In this document: positions 4,743 to 9,914 of the stretch, one piece after another
Position numbering within the stretch: the first letter of the stretch is position 1
Layout of the letters: each line of letters opens with the position of its first letter
Assembly: GCA_016182225.1 (NCBI GenBank)
Contig: JACOXV010000029.1
Coordinates: 1 to 11,126, forward strand
From: Candidatus Levyibacteriota bacterium
GTDB lineage: Bacteria; Patescibacteriota; Microgenomatia; Levybacterales; UBA12049
Length of the DNA: 11,126 nt
Direction of reading: 5' to 3'
The notes under the pieces: model-generated
The model's input: the letters and a program-made list of their open reading frames with translations, nothing else
What the model was told of the DNA's origin: nothing
Database searches by the model: none
Made by a program: the position numbers and the translations under genes

Positions 4743-5708
4743 GTGGTAAAAAAGATAATTCCCCTACTGATTATTTTTCTATTTTTGTTTCTTGTTCAAA
4801 CAACACACGCGCAGGAATTCAAGCCTCCAACTGAAAGATATTTTAAAGCAGAGGTTATAAAAATAATCGACCAAGGCACAAAAGACGTCGTAGGACATCA
4901 GAACTTTTACCAAATTTTAGAAGTTAAAGAGCTTGAAGGAAAAAACAAAGGCAAAACTGTAAGAATAGAAAACGCAGGATCACCTAATGTTCGAGAACAA
5001 AAAAGCCTTAAAGTAGGAGAAAAAATAGTTGCACTAGAACTCACAGATTATCTTGGAAAAAAATCTTATTCTATATGGGATAGGTATAGGCTTTCCTTCG
5101 TTGTCTTTGCAATAATTGGATTTTTTCTTCTTGTCGTAATTGTTGCTGGTTTTAAAGGGGTAGGCTCAATTATGGGAATGTTCGTAAGCCTTGCTATCCT
5201 AATGCTTTTCATAGTTCCTCAAATCCTGAAAGGAGAGGATCCACTATTAATAAGCATCCTGGGATCACTAATCATAATGGTAATCACAATCTATCTTGCT
5301 CACGGGCTTTCCAAAAAAACAACAGTGGCTGTTGTTTCTACTTTTCTTTCGTTGATAATTGTAGGAGTTTTAGGCACATTTTTTGTTAAATTTTTAAATC
5401 TATCGGGCCTTGGAAACGAAGAAAATTTCATGCTTCAACTTGGTCCCTCAAGTATAAAGGCACAAGGTCTTCTTCTCGGAGGAATTATAATCGGTGCACT
5501 TGGAGTCCTGGACGATATTACAACTACTCAATCAGCATCTCTTTTTATCTTATTTGAATTAAATCCCGCTAATTCTCCTTATTGGGTGATACTTAACAGT
5601 GAAACAATAATTGAAGAAGTAATAAGAACCCTCGCCGGAAGCATTGGTCTAATCCTGGCAGTTCCAATAACTACAGTAATTGCTGCATATATAGCAAAAC
5701 GAGGCTAG
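4743..5708 (+). CDS. YibE/F-family membrane protein
   Basis: The product has 321 residues when started at GTG 4743. It has a signal-peptide-like N-terminus (VVKKIIPLLIIFLFLFLVQ, then TTHAQEF as a likely cleavage zone) and an exported beta-rich domain of about 90 residues (KAEVIKIIDQGTKD, LEVKELEGKNKGKTVRIEN). This is followed by seven or eight membrane helices. Characteristic YibE/F stretches are FKGVGSIMGMFVSLAIL, LAHGLSKKTTVAVVSTF, GALGVLDDITTTQSASLFIL and AGSIGLILAVPITTVIAAYIAK. The GVLDDITTTQ segment, with a pair of Asp in a membrane region, is the family's most conserved part. The biochemical role of YibE/F is not established; transport has been suggested. An ATG at 4722 would add seven hydrophobic residues but lies upstream of the -10 box, so I take 4743. 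It is divergent from the ZIP transporter with overlapping promoters, hinting at linked control. Confidence 0.88.
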   Translation: MVKKIIPLLIIFLFLFLVQTTHAQEFKPPTERYFKAEVIKIIDQGTKDVVGHQNFYQILEVKELEGKNKGKTVRIENAGSPNVREQKSLKVGEKIVALELTDYLGKKSYSIWDRYRLSFVVFAIIGFFLLVVIVAGFKGVGSIMGMFVSLAILMLFIVPQILKGEDPLLISILGSLIIMVITIYLAHGLSKKTTVAVVSTFLSLIIVGVLGTFFVKFLNLSGLGNEENFMLQLGPSSIKAQGLLLGGIIIGALGVLDDITTTQSASLFILFELNPANSPYWVILNSETIIEEVIRTLAGSIGLILAVPITTVIAAYIAKRG

Positions 5709-5719
5709 ATTTTTCAGAA

Positions 5720-5801
5720 TACTCGGATGATTACTCGGATTGCCGGAAGAATCAGACGATCAGAGAGTCAGCAATCTGGAAAATCTGAAACACTGATTTT
5801 C
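5720..5801. terminator. inverted-repeat region between convergent genes; weak terminator candidate
   Basis: The 101-bp gap between the YibE/F and acylphosphatase genes holds three structures. A 9-bp direct repeat TACTCGGAT lies at 5720-5728 and 5732-5740. GATTGC/GCAATC arms lie at 5738-5743 and 5771-5776. A 7-bp perfect hairpin GAAAATC/GATTTTC lies at 5779-5785 and 5795-5801, with a 9-nt loop. The last could act from both sides, but there is no clear U tract after it, so a true intrinsic terminator is uncertain. Confidence 0.3.
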
Positions 5802-5809
5802 TGAACAGC

Positions 5810-6073
5810 TCAATACGTTATCTCAAAACCTTCAAACTCTTCATCCCCTATTTCTTTTATTTGAATGTCTACTACATCTGCCAGAAAAGAGCCTTTTCTG
5901 CAAAATTCAATCATTTTTTCGACATCCTTGGTCCTACCTTGCAAAACTGCCTCGACTCTTCTATCAGGTAAGTTTCTTACCCAACCCTTAACATTTAGCT
6001 CTCGGGCTTTATTCCTTACAAATCGCCTAAAACCCAAACCCTGTACTTGTCCGGAGATTATTACATGAACCAC
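5810..6073 (-). CDS. acyP: acylphosphatase
   Basis: This small cytoplasmic enzyme hydrolyses acyl phosphates such as carbamoyl phosphate and 1,3-bisphosphoglycerate. Its 87 residues are close to the usual length. The signature VIISGQVQGLGFRRFVRNKA holds the phosphate loop and the catalytic Arg16, and GWVRNLPDRRVEAVLQG holds the catalytic Asn34. The canonical DGRVE reads DRRVE, a small change next to the active site that should not abolish activity. The C-terminal FEGFEITY matches the family end. The start is GTG 6073: a -35/-10 pair (TTTACT, 17 nt, TAATAT) ends 7 nt before it, so the mRNA should be leaderless. It is a stand-alone gene between the YibE/F gene (convergent) and repeat copy 2. 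Confidence 0.93.
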   Translation of the reverse strand: MVHVIISGQVQGLGFRRFVRNKARELNVKGWVRNLPDRRVEAVLQGRTKDVEKMIEFCRKGSFLADVVDIQIKEIGDEEFEGFEITY

Positions 6074-6080
6074 GTTAGAT

Positions 6081-6109
6081 ATATTAAATAGTAAATAGTA
6101 AAAAGTAAA
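6081..6109 (-). promoter_or_regulatory. acylphosphatase promoter, leaderless
   Basis: TTTACT (6104-6109), 17-nt spacer, TAATAT (6081-6086), then exactly 7 nt to GTG 6073. Both boxes match at four of six positions. The spacer is made of repeated TTTACTA-like units (AGTAAATAGTAAAAAGTAAA on the plus strand), so alternative -35 positions exist. Confidence 0.5.
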
Positions 6110-6137
6110 TACACATAGAAAATATTAAAAATTATGA

Positions 6138-6220
6138 GCGCGGGGAACTCGCGAAATTTTCGCAGGACGGCTTTATGCAGGCAAGCGAGTCCAAGAAAAT
6201 TTTGTAAGCGACCTCAGCGC
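6138..6220 (-). repeat. palindromic dispersed element, copy 2
   Basis: This is the second copy of the element, 83 bp. In mRNA sense it runs from GCGCTGAGGTCGCTTAC to GAGTTCCCCGCGC, with the paired AAATTTTC and GAAAATTT core. The central loop differs most from copy 3 (GCCTGCATAAAGCCG here). It begins 5 nt after the stop codon of the VTT gene. Confidence 0.82.
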
Positions 6221-6225
6221 AAGAC

Positions 6226-6753
6226 CTAGATTGCGGAGCCAAGATATGCAAGGAATAAGTTTCGGAGGAATCTTCCTATTAAAACGTATATAAAGAACTT
6301 TTTCGGAGAATAAGAAAAAAGCCCTGCTAAAATGCCTATAGCATCAAATACAGGGTTTGGTATGAAAGAAAAAACAATGATAAAAAGTGGACCGAACTTA
6401 TGAAACGTCTCTTTGAAAATTTTGTACCAAAATGAATCTTTTTTAAGAAAAATGTGCTTACTGGAATGTCCTAAGACAAAACCTACCATATCTCCTATTG
6501 CGGAGCCTAATCCTGCGATTATTGCGACAGTTATTGGGCTATAGACAATCCCCCCCGCAAAAACGGCTGCAATGCTTGGGGCTGGTAAAAAAAGCGTAGC
6601 TGAACCAACTACGTTAATTATAAATATCCCAAGTAAACCCCAAGACCCAAGACTTGCAAGCTCATCCCGAAAGTAAAAAGAAAGAAATATGAGAATGATA
6701 GAGATTAAAAAGACAAGTAGGTACTGACGCTTGAAATGTTTATTGTTGGGCAC
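6226..6753 (-). CDS. VTT-domain (DedA/SNARE-associated) membrane protein
   Basis: This 175-residue inner-membrane protein is of the VTT/DedA type, the group that includes DedA, TMEM41/VMP1 relatives and lipid scramblase or flippase candidates. Landmarks are an N-terminal helix (11-28), the re-entrant loop region LPAPSIAAVFAGGIVYSP (56-73), GLGSAIGDMVGFVLGH (81-96), and FSFIPNPVFDAIGILAGLF (128-146). The last replaces the usual 'R-F-x-P..R' segment with FIPNP. RFLRN (161-165) comes before the final helix. It is a little short for DedA (about 200), as is common for small VTT proteins. The start is GTG 6753, fixed by TTGATA-N17-TACACT ending 7 nt before it. The gene is enclosed by two copies of the palindromic element (6138-6220 and 6797-6881). 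Lipid transport is inferred from the family only. Confidence 0.88.
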   Translation of the reverse strand: MPNNKHFKRQYLLVFLISIILIFLSFYFRDELASLGSWGLLGIFIINVVGSATLFLPAPSIAAVFAGGIVYSPITVAIIAGLGSAIGDMVGFVLGHSSKHIFLKKDSFWYKIFKETFHKFGPLFIIVFSFIPNPVFDAIGILAGLFSYSPKKFFIYVLIGRFLRNLFLAYLGSAI

Positions 6754-6760
6754 TAGGCTA

Positions 6761-6789
6761 AGTGTACAATTTCAAAAATCCAATATCAA
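6761..6789 (-). promoter_or_regulatory. VTT gene promoter, leaderless
   Basis: TTGATA (6784-6789), 17-nt spacer, TACACT (6761-6766), then 7 nt (TAGCCTA) and GTG 6753. The -35 box lies only 7 bp from the end of palindromic element copy 3. Confidence 0.65.
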
Positions 6790-6796
6790 ACGAGAG

Positions 6797-6881
6797 GCGC
6801 GGGGAGCTCGCGAAATTTTCGCAGGATGGCAATTGTTGCAGCGAAGCGAGTCCAAGAAAATTTTGTAAGCGACCTGAGCGC
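6797..6881 (-). repeat. palindromic dispersed element, copy 3
   Basis: This is the third copy, 85 bp, very close to copy 2 at the ends. Its centre, GCAACAATTGC in either sense, makes a small apical hairpin. Outer GCGC/GCGC arms, the UCG/CGA pairs and the 8-bp AAATTTTC core stack into one long imperfect stem. It begins 8 nt after the stop codon of the 87-residue gene and ends next to the VTT promoter. Confidence 0.82.
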
Positions 6882-6889
6882 CTGTGACT

Positions 6890-7153
6890 TCAACCTTTGT
6901 TTTGTGATTTGAGTTGCTTCAAACGCCACATAAAAAGAGCGCCTTTATTCTTAGCATTTGAATCAACACAAAAAGTAAATGCTTTTTCCAAAAGTGCGCG
7001 GGGGTGAGTTTTGGCAAGTCGGATATAAAGACCTCTGTGTTTGTAATCATCTAGTTCTTCAGCTAAATGAATCCCATAAGCCTGAAACTCCCGCGAAATA
7101 TATTTATCTTCCTGGGGATTATAGTTTTTTAGAATCTTTCCTATTGATTTCAC
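6890..7153 (-). CDS. conserved-looking hypothetical protein, 87 aa
   Basis: I recall similar short proteins from Patescibacteria but no function. The sequence is hydrophilic and mostly helical: YISREFQAYGIHLAEELDD, then YIRLAKTHPRALLEKAFTF, then a basic end GALFMWRLKQLKSQNKG. There is no signal peptide or membrane helix, and one Cys. The composition suggests a small nucleic-acid- or protein-binding factor, which is a guess. The start is GTG 7153: TGCTATAAT (7161-7169) ends exactly 7 nt upstream, so leaderless. A 28-bp AT-rich inverted repeat (7187-7214) lies just upstream of the promoter and might be its operator or the terminator of the preceding gene. It is followed by palindromic element copy 3. 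Confidence 0.8.
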   Translation of the reverse strand: MKSIGKILKNYNPQEDKYISREFQAYGIHLAEELDDYKHRGLYIRLAKTHPRALLEKAFTFCVDSNAKNKGALFMWRLKQLKSQNKG

Positions 7154-7160
7154 AATTCCG

Positions 7161-7169
7161 ATTATAGCA
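7161..7169 (-). promoter_or_regulatory. extended -10 promoter of the 87-aa gene, leaderless
   Basis: TGCTATAAT carries the TGn extension and a perfect TATAAT (7161-7166). CGGAATT (7 nt) and then GTG 7153 follow. No recognisable -35 at 17 nt. The identical nonamer TGCTATAAT serves the DUF3800 gene at 8676-8684. Confidence 0.65.
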
Positions 7170-7186
7170 AAACGGCCTCACTGCAA

Positions 7187-7214
7187 ATATATTGGTATAT
7201 CTGTACTAATATAT
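7187..7214. promoter_or_regulatory. AT-rich inverted repeat, operator or terminator
   Basis: The arms ATATATTGGTA (7187-7197) and TACTAATATAT (7204-7214) pair over 11 positions, one as G-T, around a 6-nt loop. It lies 11 nt past the stop of the 208-residue gene and 17 nt upstream of the -10 of the 87-residue gene. No long U tract follows on the minus strand (TTTGCAG), so an operator reading is at least as good as a terminator. Confidence 0.5.
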
Positions 7215-7225
7215 GTGGAGCGAAC

Positions 7226-7852
7226 TCAAACAGAAGGGGCTGGCTGAGTGGGAGGAGTTGGTGGAGTGTTTGGCGCCGGCGGCGTCTGCCCTCCTGGCTG
7301 CGCAGGCTCGACAAGTCTTAATTCATCGGCATGCTGCAGAAAATAATCGAGCCCTTCTCTCGCCGCATCCAGCGGATCTCGATCGGGTGGCTCATCCACC
7401 CATTCTTTAGCCCAGTCATAGTCTCCTCCTTTTACGACAAGAGCGTTGTCTTTAAATCCTAATCTTACGCCAGTAAGAGTAATCATGACACTTCTTTCAG
7501 GATCTGCAGGATCGGCAAATCTCAGTCTGTCCAGCTCACTTGCTTCTTGATCAAATAGGTTTATTCTCATTTCTATTTCTCTCCCTTCAGAAGTAGTTAA
7601 AACTCCTTTTCTAGCTGGAAAATCTGTATCTCTCGTTCTAGGCGCTATAGGTAAACGTCCTTCAACTAGCTCAGCTAATTTTTTGGCCTTATCTGTCGTT
7701 TCAAGATAGGTTCTAAATGTGGCTTCTCGTGCTCTATCAACTTCTTTTTGAGCTTCTATTAATTTTAACAATGGACTTGTTTCAGTAGTTGTTACAACTT
7801 CTTGAGGCTCTGAAACTTCTGGTCTTGGTAAATCTGGTGGTTGTGGATCCAT
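7226..7852 (-). CDS. unknown protein with helical middle and proline-rich ends, 208 aa
   Basis: Not recognised. The N-terminus is disordered and Pro/Glu-rich (MDPQPPDLPRPEVSEPQE). A charged helix or coiled-coil stretch follows (about 27-66, LLKLIEAQKEVDRAREATF and on). Next is a beta-type domain (about 78-145) with MRINLFDQEASELDRLRF and RSVMITLTGVRLGFKDNAL. Then a helix, DPLDAAREGLDYFLQHADEL, and a low-complexity tail, QTPPAPNTPPTPPTQPAPSV. There are no cysteines, signal peptide or membrane segments, so it is likely cytoplasmic and perhaps a scaffold. The 3' end (7226-7330) is more GC-rich than its surroundings because of the Pro/Ala codons. The start is ATG 7852, exactly 7 nt after a -10 box whose spacer consists mostly of a triplet repeat (see promoter). 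Confidence 0.75.
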   Translation of the reverse strand: MDPQPPDLPRPEVSEPQEVVTTTETSPLLKLIEAQKEVDRAREATFRTYLETTDKAKKLAELVEGRLPIAPRTRDTDFPARKGVLTTSEGREIEMRINLFDQEASELDRLRFADPADPERSVMITLTGVRLGFKDNALVVKGGDYDWAKEWVDEPPDRDPLDAAREGLDYFLQHADELRLVEPAQPGGQTPPAPNTPPTPPTQPAPSV

Positions 7853-7859
7853 TAATTAA

Positions 7860-7888
7860 AGTGTAGTAGTAGTAGTAGTAAAAGTCAA
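7860..7888 (-). promoter_or_regulatory. promoter with a trinucleotide repeat as spacer
   Basis: TTGACT (7883-7888) and TACACT (7860-7865) are 17 nt apart, and 7 nt later comes ATG 7852, the same leaderless geometry as its neighbours. The spacer is TTT followed by ACT repeats (five ACT units, then ACA), seen on the plus strand as TAG repeats at 7863-7880. Gain or loss of one unit would change the spacer from 17 to 20 or 14 nt. Confidence 0.6.
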
Positions 7889-7933
7889 GATTTTTTTGTC
7901 AAGCTTTGAAAAGATTGTAGAGTCAATCCAATT

Positions 7934-7962
7934 TTGCCTTAAGAAAACAATTGGTGTATAAT
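7934..7962 (+). promoter_or_regulatory. plus-strand promoter of a small RNA
   Basis: TTGCCT (7934-7939, four of six), 17-nt spacer, and a perfect TATAAT (7957-7962). Transcription would start near 7969. No protein-coding gene follows on this strand; the next feature is a hairpin with a U-rich tail. Confidence 0.55.
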
Positions 7963-7968
7963 AGATTT

Positions 7969-8035
7969 GCAATTAATTCCTTAGTCGTGGGGTTCCGGAT
8001 GGTTCCTCTTAAAAGCGGCTAAGGTTTTGCGTTTT
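7969..8035 (+). ncRNA. candidate small RNA, about 67 nt, with its own terminator
   Basis: Ten nt after the predicted start comes CCTTAGTCG (7979-7987), which pairs with CGGCTAAGG (8016-8024) over nine positions, one as a U-G pair. Inside, GGGG and CCTC pair, then UU faces UU, then CC and GG close a GGAU loop: GGGGTTCCGGATGGTTCCTC. The stem is followed by TTTTGCGTTTT (8025-8035), a two-part U tract as in an intrinsic terminator. The minus strand lacks a U tract after the stem, so the plus strand is the functional one. It does not match any riboswitch or SRP RNA core that I know. The 3' end overlaps the stop codon of the opposing DUF3800 frame. Confidence 0.5.
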
Positions 8036-8669
8036 AAGGGAAAAGAGGATTCTCTTCAACAATTACTTTCTTAATAAGCAGATAATAAGAACTATCTCCA
8101 TGTTCGTATTTCCTAAAAATAGACCAACTTGCAAAATCCACGGCCTGTAATGCTTTTTCTTCGCTTGGAGATTTTATTTCTACTTTAATTACAGCCCTAT
8201 GCTTATTTTTCAATTGACTTTCTAGATAACCTTTAAAAACCCGCATTTAAGAATTTATTAGTTTCTCTTCTTGCCGCAATTAGAATAACTTCTCTATCTT
8301 TATCTAAATGCCTTTTCATAATTCTATCGAGAAGTATATTAGCAACATAGTTATAAAGAACATGTTTTTCATCCTGTAAATGCGTGTAAACTTTAGACTT
8401 ATTCAAATATATAGTCATAATAGAGACATCTTTGTCTGCTAATAATTTTAGAAGCCTTTTTCTTGTAATTGGCTTTTCTTTTACGCTGTGTAAAACTCCG
8501 CCGCTTAATTTTTTACTTTCTTTCTTAGATTCTTGTGAATCTTTTTAACTATAAGTTCAAGAGGCTTCTTATCCGAAGTAAAAAGTATTGTTATTACGAA
8601 ATATTTTGAGTTTTTCTTTTTTGGATTAAAGCCTAAATCTCCTGATTCGTCGAGGAAAAGATATTTCAT
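8034..8669 (-). pseudogene. DUF3800-family gene broken by two homopolymer frameshifts
   Basis: Three overlapping frames together make one DUF3800 protein of about 211 residues. Frame 1 (8669-8505) starts MKYLFLDESGDLGF, the family's acidic N-terminal motif on an RNase-H-like fold, and stops after RKKVKN. The protein continues one base off, KLSGGVLHSVKEKPITRKRL, through SIMTIYLNKSKVYTHL and NYVANILLDRIM to RRETNKFLNAGF (stop at 8233). It then shifts again to KGYLESQLKNKHR, SEEKALQAVDFASWSIFRKYE and a stop at 8034. The first break is at six A (8509-8514), where a seventh would restore the frame; the second is at five T (minus strand; 8235-8239), where four would. Either the gene is decaying or both are homopolymer sequencing errors. 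The role of DUF3800 is unproven; it is often near mobile or defence genes. The promoter is intact. Confidence 0.75.
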
Positions 8670-8675
8670 TTTCTA

Positions 8676-8684
8676 ATTATAGCA
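8676..8684 (-). promoter_or_regulatory. extended -10 promoter of the DUF3800 gene
   Basis: TGCTATAAT, identical to the box of the 87-residue gene, ends 6 nt before ATG 8669. A transcript would start at or just before the start codon. Confidence 0.6.
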
Positions 8685-8702
8685 AGCTGCGACAATTTAG
8701 GG

Positions 8703-9323
8703 CTACTTGGTGTTAAATTGGTTCATTGCTTTTCGCAGATCTTCTTCTAGGCCTGTTTCAAGTGCCCTGACCGCTTTCTTTATCAAAACTTTCATTTTTG
8801 AGCGCTCAGCTCCTGAAAAATTTCCCAAAACAAAATCCGTGGTACTGCCTATCTTGGTTTTTACTATCTTCTCTTTTCCTTTCGAATGTCCTATTCCAAG
8901 CCTGAATCTCCAAAACTTATCAGTTTCCAGGCTTTTAATTATCGAATCTATGCCGTGATGCCCAGCCGCTGACCCCCCAAGGCGTATTTTCATCGCTCCG
9001 ACCGGCAAATCAATTTCATCATGAATTATCCAGATATCTTCTGGTTTAATTTTGTAAAAAGAGGCAAGAAGAGAAACAGCCATTCCGGAATTATTCATGT
9101 AGGTTTGGGGTTTAGCAAGAATTACTTTTTCAAGAGTTTTTCTTTTCCTTGAATTCCATCCTATTTCGGCTATATTACTTTTAAATTTTTTCTTATCATC
9201 CCAAACAGTATTTTTTACCTCTGAAAAATTTTTAAGAAACTGCTCTAGCACAAGGAAGCCTAAGTTGTGGCGGGTTTTTTCGTATTTTTCTCCGGGATTA
9301 CCTAATCCAACAATCAATTTCAT
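8703..9323 (-). CDS. pth: peptidyl-tRNA hydrolase
   Basis: It releases tRNA from prematurely dropped peptidyl-tRNA, an essential housekeeping step in the cytoplasm. The 206 residues are close to the usual 190-200. Signatures in order are MKLIVGLGNPGEKYEKTRHNLGF (Asn9 and the catalytic His19), KPQTYMNNSG, WIIHDEIDLPVGAMKIR (the catalytic-pair Asp) and GGSAAGHHGIDSIIKSL. In the last, the usual GHNG reads GHHG, so the peptide-binding Asn is replaced by His. A basic C-terminal half with RFRLGIGHSKGKEK is as expected. The gene carries an insertion of about ten residues after the first helix (EVKNTVWDDKKKFKSN region is long). ATG 9323 is set by the conserved N-terminus, with an extended -10 about 15 nt upstream and no Shine-Dalgarno. 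It is monocistronic here, between the DUF3800 remnant and a membrane protein. Confidence 0.95.
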   Translation of the reverse strand: MKLIVGLGNPGEKYEKTRHNLGFLVLEQFLKNFSEVKNTVWDDKKKFKSNIAEIGWNSRKRKTLEKVILAKPQTYMNNSGMAVSLLASFYKIKPEDIWIIHDEIDLPVGAMKIRLGGSAAGHHGIDSIIKSLETDKFWRFRLGIGHSKGKEKIVKTKIGSTTDFVLGNFSGAERSKMKVLIKKAVRALETGLEEDLRKAMNQFNTK

Positions 9324-9338
9324 AAGACGAGCACAGAA

Positions 9339-9347
9339 ATTATATCA
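9339..9347 (-). promoter_or_regulatory. extended -10 promoter of pth
   Basis: TGATATAAT has the TGn extension and a perfect TATAAT (9339-9344). The start codon is 15 nt further on, so the leader would be about 8-9 nt without a Shine-Dalgarno sequence. Confidence 0.55.
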
Positions 9348-9393
9348 CGAGAAATCTACAAGATAATTCTTCAACTTTATTAAGAGCTTTAAG

Positions 9394-9828
9394 CTATTTT
9401 TTATAGTATGGTTTTATCTGGAAAAGGAAATAAAAAACAATTGCCGCGACTATAAGATCTACTATAAATGCTGCTGGATTAAAGCTAAATATTGAGTCAA
9501 CTATTGATATCAGCTCCACCAGAAATATTAAATTCCATCCTTTAAGAAGTTTTTTTCTGAGAGATGGAAATGCGACAACCATTAAGACTCCCTCTACGAG
9601 TCCGAATACGGCAATAAGCATAAGCATAACTGGAGACGTTCCTCCAAGTGCTAGAAGCGGTGAGGAAATGGCGCTTATTCCAAATGCCGACAAAGATGCC
9701 AATACTGTTAGAACTCCAAAAATTAAAGAAAGCCATGGCGTAACGCTTACTATAAATTCTCGCGCGCCGACAGGAAGGGCAGGAGCTTTTGCATATAAAT
9801 TCTCTAAGGGTTTTACGATTTGATCCAA
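9394..9828 (-). CDS. four-helix membrane protein with strong Shine-Dalgarno, 144 aa
   Basis: No named family recognised. After an amphipathic start (DQIVKPLENLYAKAPALP) there are about four hydrophobic segments: VTPWLSLIFGVLTVLASLSAFG, SPVMLMLIAVFGLVEGVLMVVAF, WNLIFLVELISIVDSIFS and FIVDLIVAAIVFYFLFQI. A short basic loop, LRKKLLKGW, lies between the second and third, and the end is basic (KPYYKK). This looks like a small inner-membrane protein with both ends cytoplasmic. I set the start at TTG 9828. The upstream in-frame GTG (9837) is part of the Shine-Dalgarno itself, and AGGAGG (9837-9842) is exactly 8 nt before the TTG, as in the VOC and 66-residue genes. The leader contains palindromic element copy B, similar to that of the 66-residue membrane protein. 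Confidence 0.75.
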   Translation of the reverse strand: MDQIVKPLENLYAKAPALPVGAREFIVSVTPWLSLIFGVLTVLASLSAFGISAISSPLLALGGTSPVMLMLIAVFGLVEGVLMVVAFPSLRKKLLKGWNLIFLVELISIVDSIFSFNPAAFIVDLIVAAIVFYFLFQIKPYYKK

Positions 9829-9836
9829 TTTATTCA

Positions 9837-9882
9837 CCTCCTTCTTGCCTCGCCGAAACAGTTGTTAAACTGTGAAGGCGGG
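9837..9882 (-). promoter_or_regulatory. palindromic 5' leader element ending in a strong Shine-Dalgarno (copy B)
   Basis: In mRNA sense it begins CCCGCCTTCACAGTT, loops through TAAC, and returns as AACTGTTTCGGCGAGGCAAG before AAGGAGGTGA. The CGCC/GGCG outer arms and the ACAGTT/AACTGT inner arms pair, with TTC on both sides as an internal loop. The ends match copy A (346-434) almost base for base while the interior is different and much shorter. Confidence 0.65.
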
Positions 9883-9914
9883 CCCTATCATTTTCAGCCT
9901 AGCATTTAGCAGAT

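Noticed and set aside
6138..6881. Composite transposon around the VTT gene
   Set aside because: The flanking copies encode no transposase, are direct and short, and no target duplication is visible; at most they are non-autonomous elements.
7213..7410. A 65-codon plus-strand frame opposite the end of the 208-aa gene
   Set aside because: It is a by-product of the GC-rich Pro/Ala codons on the other strand, with no initiation signal.
7969..8035. SRP RNA or a known riboswitch
   Set aside because: The apical part lacks the conserved SRP tetraloop with its asymmetric internal loop, and there is no downstream gene on the strand for a riboswitch to control.
8505..8515. Programmed -1 frameshifting in the DUF3800 gene
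   Set aside because: The heptamer A-AAA-AAT fits loosely, but no stimulatory hairpin or Shine-Dalgarno is clear, and a second break of the opposite sign further on is better explained by indels.
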